Below are positions 1-9,492 of a stretch of 59,682 nucleotides of DNA, piece after piece; the first letter of the stretch is position 1, and the number at the start of each line of letters is the position of its first letter. The notes under the pieces are model-generated. The model had not been told where the DNA came from, did not search any database, and saw nothing but the letters and a program-made list of their open reading frames with translations. Source of the stretch: an uncultured Pelagibacteraceae bacterium (GTDB lineage: Bacteria > Pseudomonadota > Alphaproteobacteria > Pelagibacterales > Pelagibacteraceae); NCBI GenBank assembly GCA_902511185.1, contig CABXEK010000004.1, positions 1-59,682 of the forward strand, given 5' to 3'. The translations under genes were made by a program, and so were the position numbers.

Positions 1-345
1 GGAAACCCCTACTTTTTTTTTTAATTCTTTAATCTTTAATATAGAAGCTTCCAAGTTATCAGTTGCTTCTGGATGGATGGTAATAATATCTGCTCCAGCA
101 TCTGCATATGCTTCAATATATTTGTGAACTGGCGAAATCATTAAATGTACATCAAATTCGATAGAGCACTGTTTTCTTAGAGCTTTAATTACAGGTGGAC
201 CAATTGTCAAATTAGGAACAAAATGCCCATCCATTACATCTACATGGATCATGTCAGCACCACCTTCTTCAAGTCTTTTAATTTCATTTCCCAGTTGACT
301 AAAGTCAGCAGATAAAATTGAAGGTGAAATTTTTATTTTTTTCAT
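1..345 (-). CDS. rpe: Ribulose-phosphate 3-epimerase, 3' end cut by window edge
   Basis: Interconverts ribulose 5-phosphate and xylulose 5-phosphate in the cytosolic pentose phosphate pathway. Translated by hand because the ORF track omits it. The protein begins MKKIKISPSILSADFSQLG and continues with EGGADMIHVDVMDGHFVPN and FDVHLMI, which are the classic TIM-barrel epimerase motifs: an N-terminal SILSAD, metal-binding HVDVMDG and DVHLM. About 115 codons are in the window and the C-terminal half lies beyond base 1. The ATG at 343-345 is the natural family start. It lies 29 nt downstream of a YggT-like gene on the same strand. Confidence 0.95.
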   Translation of the reverse strand, partial: MKKIKISPSILSADFSQLGNEIKRLEEGGADMIHVDVMDGHFVPNLTIGPPVIKALRKQCSIEFDVHLMISPVHKYIEAYADAGADIITIHPEATDNLEASILKIKELKKKVGVS

Positions 346-373
346 TGATTGCTAGGTCTACTAGTATCAATTT

Positions 374-730
374 TTAAAATTTAATTGAATTAAATAATTG
401 ATAAATTTGTCTCGAAATTTCACTTTCTAGAGGAAAGGATAGCATGCCCATTACAGAATATCCCAAGATCCAAGGCATAAAATAAAATCTAATCATATAA
501 AAGAACCAAGCAACGTATAGTGGAACTAGAGGTGCTATAATGAAATTTGGAGTAACTGGCTTAAATAACTTTATTAGTGGATTTGTGTATTTTACAAATA
601 TTTTCATAAAGAAGAATTCAGAGTCTTCTTTTTGAAAAATATTCATCGCAACTCTTCCTATTAAAGTCCACATAATCACACCGAGCAAGTAATCAATAAA
701 ATAGACTAAAGGATGAAGGTTTGCTGACAT
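374..730 (-). CDS. Small YggT-like membrane protein
   Basis: A 118-residue protein with hydrophobic segments near residues 8-27 and 62-98. Between them is a basic stretch with the pattern YTNPLIKLFKPVTP, which recalls the loop of YggT-family proteins (a position-for-position echo of the clear YggT protein at 10575-10865). Function is unknown; YggT proteins are inner-membrane proteins linked to osmotic tolerance or cell-envelope biology. It sits between rpe and the symporter terminator on the same strand, so it probably has its own start downstream of that terminator. Family assignment rests on pattern resemblance only. Confidence 0.6.
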   Translation of the reverse strand: MSANLHPLVYFIDYLLGVIMWTLIGRVAMNIFQKEDSEFFFMKIFVKYTNPLIKLFKPVTPNFIIAPLVPLYVAWFFYMIRFYFMPWILGYSVMGMLSFPLESEISRQIYQLFNSIKF

Positions 731-762
731 TAAGAAATTTATATTGGAAAAAAGAATAAATT

Positions 763-786
763 AAAAGGGGCGAAATTAATCGCCCC
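763..786 (-). terminator. Intrinsic terminator of the symporter operon
   Basis: A perfect 7-bp GC-rich stem, GGGGCGA / TCGCCCC, with a 6-nt A/T loop. Read on the minus strand it is followed by TTTTAA. It begins 22 nt downstream of the symporter stop codon and precedes the next minus-strand gene, so it fits a rho-independent terminator for the two-gene symporter operon. Confidence 0.8.
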
Positions 787-807
787 TATAATTAAGATTT
801 GATTGAT

Positions 808-2616
808 CTATTTACCAGTAACGGTTCTACCGCTTGGTATACGAACCTCATCAACCATTTTTTGAGTAGCTTTATCTGGCTCTTCAGTCATTAAGCTTAC
901 TACGACCATAGCAACAAAACTTACAGCCGCTCCAAAAATACCAAATGTTAATTGAGTAATACCAAGGAAACCACTTCCACCAGTTCTTACCCAAACTAGG
1001 TACCAAATTGAAGATGCAAGACCTAAAGCCATACCAGCAATAGCACCTTGTCTGTTAGCTCTCTTCCACCATACACCAAGTACAAGTGGGAAGAACAATC
1101 CAGACATCGCAAAGTCAAAAGCCCATATCACTGAACCTAAGATACCTTGGATTTCCATTGCAGCAATAGTTGCTCCAGCAAAACCAATTACTACAAGTAA
1201 TACCCTTGCAACAAGTAGTCTTTTTGCAGTCTCTGCTTTTGGATCTATCATTTTGTAATAAACATCATGAGAAATCGCATTAGCAATCGCTAAGATCAAA
1301 CCATCAGCAGTTGACATGGCAGCAGCCATACCTCCAGCAGCAACCAGACCTGAAATTACATATGGTAATCCAGCTATTTCTGGTGTTGCTAATACTACAG
1401 CTTTACCACCCATGAAAAACTCGTTTAATTCAAGAGTTCCATTTCCGTTAAAGTCACTGATGAACATCAAGTTTGCTTGATTCCAGTTTTGGAACCAATC
1501 AATTGATTGAACTTCAGCAAATGATTTACCAATAATACCCGTAGATAAAGTTGGATCAATCAACGATAGTTTAGATAGTGTTGCTAACATTGGCGCAGAA
1601 GAATACAGAAGGAAGATAAAAAATAACGACCAACCAACTGATTTTCTAGCTGCTTTTACACTTGGAGTAGTAAAGTATCTCATCATAACATGTGGTAATG
1701 ATGCTGTTCCCATCATCATCGCCAATGCTAGAGAAATAAACGCCCAAGGCGTTGCATTTACTGCAGAGTGTGCTTTAGTTATTCCAGCTAACCCTTTAGG
1801 TACTGTTGCTAAATCAGCTGCAGAGTTTTTAACAAACCCAAATTGCTGTTCTAGTTCACCAATTCTAGCTACTTCATCAGCTAACATAAAGTGAGGGAAG
1901 AAACCTGCACCCATTTTGTTACTGATCCAAAAAATTGGAAGTAAGTAAGCTATAATTAGTACGATATATTGTGCAACCTGTGTCCAAGTTACCGCTCTCA
2001 TACCCCCTAACATTGAACAAAGTAAAATACTTATTAGTCCAATATATACAGCGTATTTAAAGTCGATATCTAGAGCAACAGAAGCGATTGTACCTGTAGC
2101 GTTAATTTGTGCAGTCACATAAGTGAATGAGGCAACAGTTAAAACTATTACCGCACATAGTCTTGCTAAATTACCACCGTATCTTGTACCTACAAAATCT
2201 GGAACTGTGTAACAGCCAAATTTTCTTAGGTATGGTGCTAATAAAGTTGCAACTAATATATAACCACCAGTCCAACCAACAAGTAGTGCCATATATCCGT
2301 AACCTTTAAAGTAAATACCACCGGCCATTGCAACGAAAGATGCACCAGACATCCAGTCTGCTGCTGTCGCCATACCGTTGAATACAGTTGGTACTTGCCT
2401 TCCAGCTACGTAGTAAGCATCTGCTTGAGCTGTTCTTGATAGATAACCGATTAATGCGTAGATGAATATTGTAAAAGCTACAAAAGCAACACCTATTGCC
2501 TTAGCACTCATACCCATCTGCTCACCAATTGCCATTAAGATTATGAAACCTATAAAACCTCCAGTATAGATCCCGTAAACTTTTGGCAAATTGTCTATAA
2601 ATTTACCTTTAATCAT
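808..2616 (-). CDS. Sodium:solute symporter, large subunit (ActP-like, VC_2705 type)
   Basis: A 602-residue polytopic inner-membrane symporter of the SSS family, larger than the usual roughly 550 residues. Family motifs are visible: the early FxxYxxxGYLSR stretch, then DAYYVAGRQVP, NGMATAADWMSGASF and GYxxLLVGWTGGY. Pairing with an 86-residue DUF4212 subunit that overlaps its start by one base marks the two-subunit VC_2705-type subfamily. With acetyl-CoA synthetase 1 kb away, acetate or another short monocarboxylate is a reasonable substrate, but this is inference. Odd feature: residues 388-399 (DFNGNGTLELNE) form a complete EF-hand-type calcium loop in a hydrophilic region between membrane helices. 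Confidence 0.9.
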   Translation of the reverse strand: MIKGKFIDNLPKVYGIYTGGFIGFIILMAIGEQMGMSAKAIGVAFVAFTIFIYALIGYLSRTAQADAYYVAGRQVPTVFNGMATAADWMSGASFVAMAGGIYFKGYGYMALLVGWTGGYILVATLLAPYLRKFGCYTVPDFVGTRYGGNLARLCAVIVLTVASFTYVTAQINATGTIASVALDIDFKYAVYIGLISILLCSMLGGMRAVTWTQVAQYIVLIIAYLLPIFWISNKMGAGFFPHFMLADEVARIGELEQQFGFVKNSAADLATVPKGLAGITKAHSAVNATPWAFISLALAMMMGTASLPHVMMRYFTTPSVKAARKSVGWSLFFIFLLYSSAPMLATLSKLSLIDPTLSTGIIGKSFAEVQSIDWFQNWNQANLMFISDFNGNGTLELNEFFMGGKAVVLATPEIAGLPYVISGLVAAGGMAAAMSTADGLILAIANAISHDVYYKMIDPKAETAKRLLVARVLLVVIGFAGATIAAMEIQGILGSVIWAFDFAMSGLFFPLVLGVWWKRANRQGAIAGMALGLASSIWYLVWVRTGGSGFLGITQLTFGIFGAAVSFVAMVVVSLMTEEPDKATQKMVDEVRIPSGRTVTGK

Positions 2617-2876
2617 TAGTCATCTCCTCTTTCGTTGAAGCCGAACTCTTCGTCGATCTTTTCTTGCCTATTAGCAAACCAGAAACACAAGATTACGAAA
2701 ATCCCAAGAGATCCCTGACATGTAAACCAATATGTCCATGGATATCCGAAAGGTCCAGTAACCTCATTCATTTCAGCTGCAAAAAGGAAGATGCCAATTG
2801 AGAATACAAACCAAATTGCCAATGTTACAAATAACAATGACCTGGTCTTTTCCCAGTGTTTTTCTGCGTTTGACAT
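2616..2876 (-). CDS. Symporter small subunit (DUF4212)
   Basis: An 86-residue protein with two membrane helices (about residues 16-36 and 50-68). The surrounding motif, FGYPWTYWFTCQGSLGIFVILCFWFA, is typical of the DUF4212 partner of VC_2705-type sodium:solute symporters. The stop codon overlaps the ATG of the large subunit, which implies translational coupling. A good purine-rich site (GAGAGAGG) precedes the ATG. It is the first gene of the operon. Confidence 0.88.
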   Translation of the reverse strand: MSNAEKHWEKTRSLLFVTLAIWFVFSIGIFLFAAEMNEVTGPFGYPWTYWFTCQGSLGIFVILCFWFANRQEKIDEEFGFNERGDD

Positions 2877-3011
2877 TATATACCTCTCTCTTTTTAGTTA
2901 TAACTGTGAAAACCATAACCATTCTAGAGGTTTTGAAAAGGTCAAAATTATTTATAATATGTAGATAATTACTTACTTTTTTAAGTTATAATTGTCACAA
3001 ACATCAAATTT

Positions 3012-3635
3012 ATGGAAAAATACAAACTTTCATGGCGAGATATATCCTTTAAGGATTTCAAGGTTTACTTGTTTGCTTTGTTTAAAGCTTTTATTCCCAA
3101 AAAAAAAATAAAAAATATAGATGAGCTTGAACATTTCATTCAAACCAAATCTGCATGGGTTACGCAAGTTACCTTATATAGTTATTTAAAAACTCGGATG
3201 GGAACAAAATATGTTCTACATTTTGACAATGACGTTTTTATGTCTTCAGTAAATTTGGCAAAATGGAATATCTACTCTGTTGCATTACAAGACTTAACTT
3301 TTTTTACATTTTCATATTTAAAAGTAAACTTTAACTATCAAAACACAAGTCACGCTAATGAAATTTTTAATAAAATTTTAGATGATGAAATTTCTAATAA
3401 GATGCCCCTTGATATAATCAAGAACGCAAGAGAAGATTTTAATACTAGATTAAAAAATTTAAATTGGGAAAGTTATTATAAAGATCTTCCATTTAATCCA
3501 AGCGCTCTTTCTTTATATAAGTGGGCTCCTATAGCAGAAGAGCTCAAAACTTTAGATCGAAAAATTGTATTAAATTCTATGATCTTAAAGTGGGATATTA
3601 TTAAACAAGAATTTGAAAAATTAATAGAATTTTAA
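3012..3635 (+). CDS. Conserved hypothetical protein (207 aa)
   Basis: A soluble-looking protein of 207 residues with no signal peptide or membrane segment. I do not recognise a catalytic domain. The stretch [26 protein letters not shown] followed by [18 protein letters not shown] has the look of a conserved alphaproteobacterial family of unknown function. It is transcribed divergently from the symporter operon, and its stop codon overlaps that of acs on the opposite strand by 4 nt. A TATAAT sequence at 2987-2992 lies about 20 nt before the ATG and could be its -10 element, though no good -35 is visible. Confidence 0.75.
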   Translation: MEKYKLSWRDISFKDFKVYLFALFKAFIPKKKIKNIDELEHFIQTKSAWVTQVTLYSYLKTRMGTKYVLHFDNDVFMSSVNLAKWNIYSVALQDLTFFTFSYLKVNFNYQNTSHANEIFNKILDDEISNKMPLDIIKNAREDFNTRLKNLNWESYYKDLPFNPSALSLYKWAPIAEELKTLDRKIVLNSMILKWDIIKQEFEKLIEF

Positions 3636-5704
3636 ATATTTTTTCTATTATCAATTAAACTTTCAACAACACTTGGGTCAGCTAACGTAGTTGTATCACC
3701 TAATTGTCCATGTTCATTTGCTGCAATTTTTCTTAAAATCCTTCTCATAATTTTTCCTGATCTTGTTTTTGGAAGTCCAGGAGTAAAATGAATTAAATCT
3801 GGAGTAGCCAGAGGTCCAATTTGTTTTCTAACCCAAAGTTTTAAATCCCTTTCAAGCTCACCTGTTTCTTGTTCTCCAGCATTTAAAGTTACATAACAAT
3901 ATAATCCGTTACCTTTAATATCATGTGGGTAACCTACAACAGCAGCCTCAGCTACTTTTGGGTGAGCAACAAAGGCACTTTCAATTTCAGCAGTTCCAAG
4001 ATTATGTCCTGAAACTATAATTACGTCATCAACTCTGCCTGTAATCCAATAATATCCATCTTTATCTCTTCTACACCCATCACCAGTAAAATATTTTCCG
4101 TCAAATTGTGAAAAATATGTATCAATAAATCTTTGATGATCCCCATAAACGGAACGCATTTGTCCGGGCCATGATTGTGCTATACAAAGCCTACCTTCAC
4201 CAGCACCTTTAATTTCTTTACCATTTTTATCCATTAAAACAGGTTTAATTCCATAAAATGGTTTTGTTGCTGAGCCTGGTTTTAGGGGAATAGCACCTGT
4301 TTGAGGAGCTATCATTATTCCACCTGTTTCTGTTTGCCACCAAGTATCTACAATTGGGCATTGAGAGTTTCCTACAGTTTTATAATACCACATCCAAGCC
4401 TCAGGATTAATTGGTTCTCCTACAGTGCCTAGTAATTTAAGTGATTTTCTTGATGTTTTATTAACTGGTTTATCACCTTCACGCATTAACGCTCTGATAG
4501 CTGTAGGCGCTGTATAAAATGTATTAACTTTATATTTATCTACAATTTGCCACCATCTTGAATTGTCAGGATAATTTGGGACACCTTCAAACATTATTGT
4601 AGTGGCCCCGTTAGCAAGTGGTCCATAAATTATATAACTATGACCAGTTACCCACCCAATATCAGCCGTACACCAATAAATATCTTTTGGTTTATAATTA
4701 AAAATATATTGATGGGTCATTGATGCGTAAACCATATAACCACCTGTCGTATGCAAAACTCCTTTAGGTTTGCCTGTTGAACCCGATGTATATAAAATAA
4801 ACAAAGGATCTTCAGCATTCATTTCTTCTGGCTCACAGTGGCTAGAAACGTCTTTAATCAAATCATGATACCAAACATCCCTGTCATAATGCCAACTAAT
4901 ATCGTTACCAGTTCTTTTTACAACAATACATTTTTTAACATTAGGACAATTTAATAATGCATCATCAGCAGTATCTTTAAGTGGAATAATTTTTCCACCT
5001 CTAACACCTTCATCTGCGGTAATAATATATTCAGACTCACAATCATTAACTCTTCCCGAAATAGACTCTGCTGAAAAACCTCCAAAAATAATTGAATGAA
5101 CAGCGCCAATTCTTACACATGCTAGCATTAAAATTGCAAGCTCAGGTATCATAGTTAAATAAATTGTAACTCGATCACCTTTTTTAATCCCTAATTTTTT
5201 TAGACCATTAGCTGCTTTTGATACTTTTTGATGAAGTTGTTTATAAGATATTTTTTGACTGTCTTTAGGATCATCACCGACCCAAATAATTGCTGTTTTA
5301 TCTTTTTTATCTTTTAAATGTCTATCAATACAGTTTGCTGATGCATTTAAGGTTCCATCTTGAAACCAATTAATTTTAACTTCTTTTGAACTGTATTTTA
5401 CATTTTTGATCTTTTTATATGGTTTAATCCAACTAATTCTTTTTCCTTCTTTTCTCCAAAATTCTTCATTATTTTTTATAGATTGAGAATATTTTTCTTG
5501 ATATTTGCTTTTACTAGCTAAACTGCTTTTTACCCACTCAGGTTTTGTTTTAATTATAAGTTCTGGTTCAGGTTTTCCGTTTTCTCTTAAATTTTGGTTT
5601 TTTTTCTTAATTCTTTTAGAAACTTTTTTTCTTACTTTAGTTTTCTTCCTACTTTTTTTAGAAACTTTTTTTCTTACTTTAGTTTTTTTCTTTTTTTTAG
5701 GCAT
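3632..5704 (-). CDS. acs: Acetyl-CoA synthetase with lysine-rich N-terminal repeat
   Basis: Activates acetate to acetyl-CoA through an acetyl-AMP intermediate; cytosolic ANL-superfamily adenylate-forming enzyme. Visible motifs: [11 protein letters not shown] (P-loop-like), [10 protein letters not shown] (adenylate binding), [25 protein letters not shown] (hinge), and the C-terminal [11 protein letters not shown] holding the catalytic lysine that is controlled by acetylation in other bacteria. Length is 690 residues against about 650 for the family. The excess is an N-terminal tail with two 14-residue copies of a [11 protein letters not shown] unit. No better internal start is evident, so the tail may be real. 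The nearby symporter suggests an acetate uptake-and-activation pair. Confidence 0.95.
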   Translation of the reverse strand: MPKKKKKTKVRKKVSKKSRKKTKVRKKVSKRIKKKNQNLRENGKPEPELIIKTKPEWVKSSLASKSKYQEKYSQSIKNNEEFWRKEGKRISWIKPYKKIKNVKYSSKEVKINWFQDGTLNASANCIDRHLKDKKDKTAIIWVGDDPKDSQKISYKQLHQKVSKAANGLKKLGIKKGDRVTIYLTMIPELAILMLACVRIGAVHSIIFGGFSAESISGRVNDCESEYIITADEGVRGGKIIPLKDTADDALLNCPNVKKCIVVKRTGNDISWHYDRDVWYHDLIKDVSSHCEPEEMNAEDPLFILYTSGSTGKPKGVLHTTGGYMVYASMTHQYIFNYKPKDIYWCTADIGWVTGHSYIIYGPLANGATTIMFEGVPNYPDNSRWWQIVDKYKVNTFYTAPTAIRALMREGDKPVNKTSRKSLKLLGTVGEPINPEAWMWYYKTVGNSQCPIVDTWWQTETGGIMIAPQTGAIPLKPGSATKPFYGIKPVLMDKNGKEIKGAGEGRLCIAQSWPGQMRSVYGDHQRFIDTYFSQFDGKYFTGDGCRRDKDGYYWITGRVDDVIIVSGHNLGTAEIESAFVAHPKVAEAAVVGYPHDIKGNGLYCYVTLNAGEQETGELERDLKLWVRKQIGPLATPDLIHFTPGLPKTRSGKIMRRILRKIAANEHGQLGDTTTLADPSVVESLIDNRKNI
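5606..5689 (-). repeat. 42-bp tandem repeat in the acs 5' end
   Basis: Two adjacent in-frame 42-nt copies encode [11 protein letters not shown] plus three variable residues each. On the plus strand the shared core is AGAAACTTTTTTTCTTACTT. The copies are near identical at DNA level, which suggests a recent duplication or slippage in an A-rich tract. Confidence 0.85.
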
Positions 5705-5720
5705 GAAATAATTTATTTAT

Positions 5721-6134
5721 TTAAATATTACCTATTTTATTTATAATTCTCCAGCTCTTATAGTCAATCGGCATCACAGATAATCTGCTTTGTTTTATTA
5801 ATGCTAAATGGCTTAAATGCTTATTTTTTTTGATTTCTTCAAGAGTAACTGGCTTTAACAATTTATTTTTAAATTTAACTGTAACAGCAACGAACCGACC
5901 ACTTTGGTCCGTTTTATCTAAATAGAACTCTTTTATTACCTCAACTATACCAACAATTTCTTTTCCTATATTTGAATGATAAAAAAAACAAAGATCACCT
6001 TTTTTCATACTCTTCAGGTTTTTTGCTGCCTGATAATTTCTAACACCATCCCACGGAGCTCCCTTGACGCCAGCTTTTTTTTGCTGATTAATTGACCAAA
6101 CATCGGGTTCTGATTTTAATAACCAATATTTCAT
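5721..6134 (-). CDS. EVE domain-containing protein
   Basis: A 137-residue EVE domain (PUA-like fold, related to YTH; predicted to bind modified nucleic-acid bases). The N-terminus MKYWLLKSEPDVWSI, then GVRNYQAAKNLKSMKKGDLCFFYHS, are hallmark EVE sequences. The start is set at the ATG of MKYWLL (6132-6134); the 12 extra residues in the ORF track look spurious because family members begin at this point. It lies downstream of no close gene on its strand and 17 nt before acs. EVE genes often sit near tsaD and acs in alphaproteobacteria. Physiological role is unknown. Confidence 0.9.
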   Translation of the reverse strand: MKYWLLKSEPDVWSINQQKKAGVKGAPWDGVRNYQAAKNLKSMKKGDLCFFYHSNIGKEIVGIVEVIKEFYLDKTDQSGRFVAVTVKFKNKLLKPVTLEEIKKNKHLSHLALIKQSRLSVMPIDYKSWRIINKIGNI

Positions 6135-6193
6135 GCTCGTACTTTGTATTATTTTTAAGGAATTTATCAATTAATTTTGATAATTATATCACT

Positions 6194-6736
6194 ATGAGGG
6201 CAGCAAATTATTCATCAATGAACGTATTTAATCTGGAGCAAATAAGAGAGATTAATAATGTTATTAAATTAAATTTTATTCAAGGGAATGATGTTCATGA
6301 TAAAGATGCAATTAAAACTTCTGATGTAAAATTTGTAAATTATGGAAAAATTCAAAAATATATTTCTCCTTTTGTTGAGTTTTGTTTAACAGCAAATAAT
6401 AATTTTTTTGGTTTTGATCTTCATCCGCTGACCACAATGAAAAAACTTAATTACAACATTTATGAAGAGGGCACAGAGTATAATTGGCATATTGATGCTG
6501 TTCCTCGAGATCCCGTGAGAGATATAAAGCTTACTGCCTTATTAAACTTGTCAGAGGAATCTTATGAGGGTGGAGATCTAGTTTTATTTAGATCAAATGA
6601 GATTATATGTAATGAGTTTAACACACCCGGTAGTGCAATTATTTTTCCATCTTTTATAAATCATAAAGTAAATAAAGTTATATCTGGTAGAAGACTTACG
6701 TTAGCTATTTGGATGTCTGGACCAAAATTTAGATAG
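6194..6736 (+). CDS. 2OG-Fe(II) dioxygenase (prolyl-hydroxylase type)
   Basis: A 180-residue protein with the double-stranded beta-helix iron site: HID (in EYNWHIDAVPRD) gives the HxD pair, and INHKVNKVISGRRLTLAIWM gives the distal histidine and the 2-oxoglutarate-binding arginine. The arrangement matches the PKHD-type (PiuC/YbiX-like) hydroxylases. The substrate is unknown. I prefer the ATG at 6194, because the ORF-track start would overlap the divergent EVE gene and adds an unrelated hydrophobic leader. It converges with tsaD 6 nt downstream. Confidence 0.85.
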   Translation: MRAANYSSMNVFNLEQIREINNVIKLNFIQGNDVHDKDAIKTSDVKFVNYGKIQKYISPFVEFCLTANNNFFGFDLHPLTTMKKLNYNIYEEGTEYNWHIDAVPRDPVRDIKLTALLNLSEESYEGGDLVLFRSNEIICNEFNTPGSAIIFPSFINHKVNKVISGRRLTLAIWMSGPKFR

Positions 6737-6742
6737 CAAAAC

Positions 6743-7816
6743 CTATAATTTAACTCCAGCACCTTTTAAAAATTTGGCTTTTTCATCTAAGGGCCATCTT
6801 GGTTTTGCTGGATAATTTAAATTATTAAATTGTTTTAATTTAAATTTTTCTAAACCAACCATAGCAATCATAGCCGCGTTGTCTCCACAAAATTCAATAG
6901 GCGGAAACATACTCTGATAATTTTCCTCGTTACATAAGTTAATTAGCATAGATCTAATTCTTTTATTAGCCGCCACTCCTCCAGCAACTACAAATATTTT
7001 TTCTTTTAAATTATTTTGTTTTTCAAATTCAGAAAATGCAATCTTAGTTTTTTTGTACAAAATTTGTTCAATTGTTTTTTGAAAAGAAGCTGCAAGATCA
7101 AATTTTTCTTGATCAGTTTTAATATTTTTTACTATTCTTAAAATTGCTGTTTTAAGACCTGCAAAAGATAAGTTGCATCCTCCTTTATTAAAAATAGGTT
7201 TTGGTAAATCATATTTATTTGGATTACCTTTTTCTGCTAAAATCTCAATTTGAGGTCCTCCAGGAAATTCAATTCCTAAAAGTTTAGCAGTTTTATCAAA
7301 AGCTTCACCTAAAGCATCATCAATAGTTGTTCCTAATCTTCTATATTTTCCCAAACCTTGAACATTTAAGAATTGTGAATGTCCACCTGAAATTAATAAA
7401 AGCAAATAGGGATAGTTTAATTCTGAATTTAGTTTTGGGCTTAGAGCATGACCCTCCAAGTGATTAACAGCGATGAATGGTTTTTTTAATGCAGAAGCAA
7501 AAGCTTTTCCAAAGCTTAGTCCAACGGATAAGCATACTATCAGACCTGGACCAGCAGTTGATGCTACTGCATCAATTTCTTCTATTTTTTTTCCACTATC
7601 ATTTATTGCTTTTTGAACAATCCAATCAATTTTTTCCACGTGGGATCTTGCTGCTAATTCTGGAACAACACCTCCAAACTCTTTATGAATATCAACTTGA
7701 CTTGAAACAATGTTGGATAAAACTTCAGGTATTCCTTGTTCATTTTCAGTAATTATTGATGCTGCCGTTTCATCACAGCTAGATTCAATTCCAAGAATTA
7801 AGGGTTTTTTAGTCAT
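6743..7816 (-). CDS. tsaD: tRNA N6-threonylcarbamoyladenosine transferase
   Basis: Transfers the threonylcarbamoyl group to A37 of ANN-decoding tRNAs (t6A37) together with TsaB and TsaE; essential and cytosolic. Visible: GIESSCDETAASI at the N-terminus, HLEGHALSP (the metal-ligand HxxxH), LISGGHSQF, GTTIDDALGEAFDKTAKLLG and FAGLKTAILR. At 357 residues it is full length. It is divergent from hemC with only 56 nt between, an arrangement common in proteobacteria. Confidence 0.97.
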   Translation of the reverse strand: MTKKPLILGIESSCDETAASIITENEQGIPEVLSNIVSSQVDIHKEFGGVVPELAARSHVEKIDWIVQKAINDSGKKIEEIDAVASTAGPGLIVCLSVGLSFGKAFASALKKPFIAVNHLEGHALSPKLNSELNYPYLLLLISGGHSQFLNVQGLGKYRRLGTTIDDALGEAFDKTAKLLGIEFPGGPQIEILAEKGNPNKYDLPKPIFNKGGCNLSFAGLKTAILRIVKNIKTDQEKFDLAASFQKTIEQILYKKTKIAFSEFEKQNNLKEKIFVVAGGVAANKRIRSMLINLCNEENYQSMFPPIEFCGDNAAMIAMVGLEKFKLKQFNNLNYPAKPRWPLDEKAKFLKGAGVKL

Positions 7817-7872
7817 TCAAATAGTTTTTATTAATTGTACAATCTCAATACAAGTAAGAAATATATTTATTT

Positions 7873-8790
7873 ATGAATAAGAAAATCGTTATTGGATCAA
7901 GGGGAAGCAAGTTAGCATTAATATACGCTCAAAATGCTAAAGATAAAATTCTTCAAAATACAAATTTAAATTATGAAGATATTAAAATTAAAGAAATAAC
8001 AACAATGGGAGATCAGATTCAAGATCAAAGGTTATCAGAAGTAGGTGGGAAAGGTTTATTTTCAACAAATATAGAAAAAGAACTTCAAGAAAAAAAAATT
8101 GATATTGCAGTTCACGCTTTAAAAGATATGCCAGCAATTGAAACTGATGGTTTAAGAACAGATACATTTTTAAAAAGAAATGATCCAAGAGAAATATTAA
8201 TAACCAAAGATAAAAAAAAACTTAAAGACCTAAAAGCTGAATCTATAATTGGAACCTCATCTTATCGAAGAGAGTTTCAAATAAAAAAAATAAGATCTGA
8301 TCTTAATTGTAAGCTTATTAGAGGAAATATTGATACAAGAATTAAAAAACTCAAAGATGGTTTGTATGATGCAATCATATTATCTTATGCAGGAATTAAA
8401 TCTTTATCAATAGAAGATAAAATTACAGAAGTTTTTTCAATTCAAGATATAATTCCAAGTGCAGGACAAGGAATTATTTCTCTTCAATGTCGAAAAGATG
8501 ATAAAGATGTTATTTCAATTTTGAATAAGATTAACGACCAAGAAACATCCTTGAGAGCTCATGCTGAAAGAAATGTTCTCAAAGTTTTAGAGGGTGACTG
8601 CGAAACAGCTGTAGGAGCTCATGCTGTTATCAATGGTGATGAAATAATTTTAGAGGCTGAGCTTTTTTCTTTAGATGGTAGCGATAGATTCTATGAAAAA
8701 AAATCTGCAAAAATTGAAAATGCAAAATCACTTGGCAATGAGGTTGGGATGATATTAAAAACAAAATCAAATAATTCTTATAAAAAATGA
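7873..8790 (+). CDS. hemC: Porphobilinogen deaminase (hydroxymethylbilane synthase)
   Basis: Polymerises four porphobilinogens to hydroxymethylbilane in tetrapyrrole synthesis; cytosolic. It starts KIVIGSRGSKLALIYAQ and contains SEVGGKGLFSTNIEKEL, AVHALKDMP, GTSSYRRE, RGNIDTRIKKL and the cofactor-attachment site LEGDCETAVGAHA, whose cysteine carries dipyrromethane. Length of 305 residues is normal. It is the first gene of a run hemC-hemD-mscS-yggT-folD. Confidence 0.97.
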   Translation: MNKKIVIGSRGSKLALIYAQNAKDKILQNTNLNYEDIKIKEITTMGDQIQDQRLSEVGGKGLFSTNIEKELQEKKIDIAVHALKDMPAIETDGLRTDTFLKRNDPREILITKDKKKLKDLKAESIIGTSSYRREFQIKKIRSDLNCKLIRGNIDTRIKKLKDGLYDAIILSYAGIKSLSIEDKITEVFSIQDIIPSAGQGIISLQCRKDDKDVISILNKINDQETSLRAHAERNVLKVLEGDCETAVGAHAVINGDEIILEAELFSLDGSDRFYEKKSAKIENAKSLGNEVGMILKTKSNNSYKK

Positions 8791-8791
8791 T

Positions 8792-9490
8792 ATGCATATT
8801 TTATTAACCAGACCATTAGAAGATTGTTCTGAAATGATCATAAAATTTAAATCATTAGGGCACCAAGTTTCTCACCTTCCATTATTAAGTATAGAAAAAG
8901 TAGGTTATGAACATATTAATTTTTCAGATTTTAAAAGTATTATTTTTACAAGTGCGAACGCTGTAAAATTTTTAGATTTAAAGAATATTGATAAAAATCT
9001 TTTATGTTTTTGTGTTGGAAGTGCTACTGAAAAAAAAGCCAGGAGTGTTGGTTTTCAAAATATAATTACGGCTGAGGGTAATGTTGAAAATTTAAAAGAG
9101 TTAATTCTGCAAAATTTTAATCAGATAGATGGAACTTTAATTTATATAAGTGGTGAAACAGTTTCAGTTGATCTGGATCAGCAATTACTAAAAGAAGGAT
9201 ACAATATTAAAAGGGTTATTAATTATAAAACTACTCATAATCAAAATTTTGATGATGGATTTGTAAATGAATTAAAGCTTAAAATGCCTGATATGGTTTA
9301 TGTTTACTCACAAAATAGTGCTTTAAGTTTAATAAATTTTATTAAGATGTACCAATCAGAAAGTCTTTGGATGAATACGAATTTAATGTGTATAGGTGAA
9401 AAAACCTCGTCAATATTGAATGAAATCAAGTGGAAGAAGATATTTCTTTTTAATCCTGGAGAAGAAGAGTTTTTGTTATATAAAATTTAG
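8792..9490 (+). CDS. hemD: Uroporphyrinogen-III synthase
   Basis: Closes and inverts hydroxymethylbilane to uroporphyrinogen III, the step after HemC. Sequence conservation in HemD is always low. Here the N-terminal ILLTRPLEDCSEM, the mid IIFTSANAVKF and YISGETVSVDL, and the C-terminal VYSQNSALSLINFI fit the two-lobed fold. The ATG is 1 nt past the hemC stop, and context strongly supports the call. Length of 232 residues is typical. Confidence 0.92.
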   Translation: MHILLTRPLEDCSEMIIKFKSLGHQVSHLPLLSIEKVGYEHINFSDFKSIIFTSANAVKFLDLKNIDKNLLCFCVGSATEKKARSVGFQNIITAEGNVENLKELILQNFNQIDGTLIYISGETVSVDLDQQLLKEGYNIKRVINYKTTHNQNFDDGFVNELKLKMPDMVYVYSQNSALSLINFIKMYQSESLWMNTNLMCIGEKTSSILNEIKWKKIFLFNPGEEEFLLYKI

Positions 9491-9492
9491 CT

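Noticed and set aside
2127-2309. Plus-strand 60-aa ORF inside the symporter
   Set aside because: Antisense shadow of a clear membrane protein; no recognisable product.
5505-5711. Plus-strand 68-aa ORF opposite the acs 5' end
   Set aside because: Its Phe/Leu-rich sequence is just the complement of the lysine-rich repeat of acs; no independent start signal or family.
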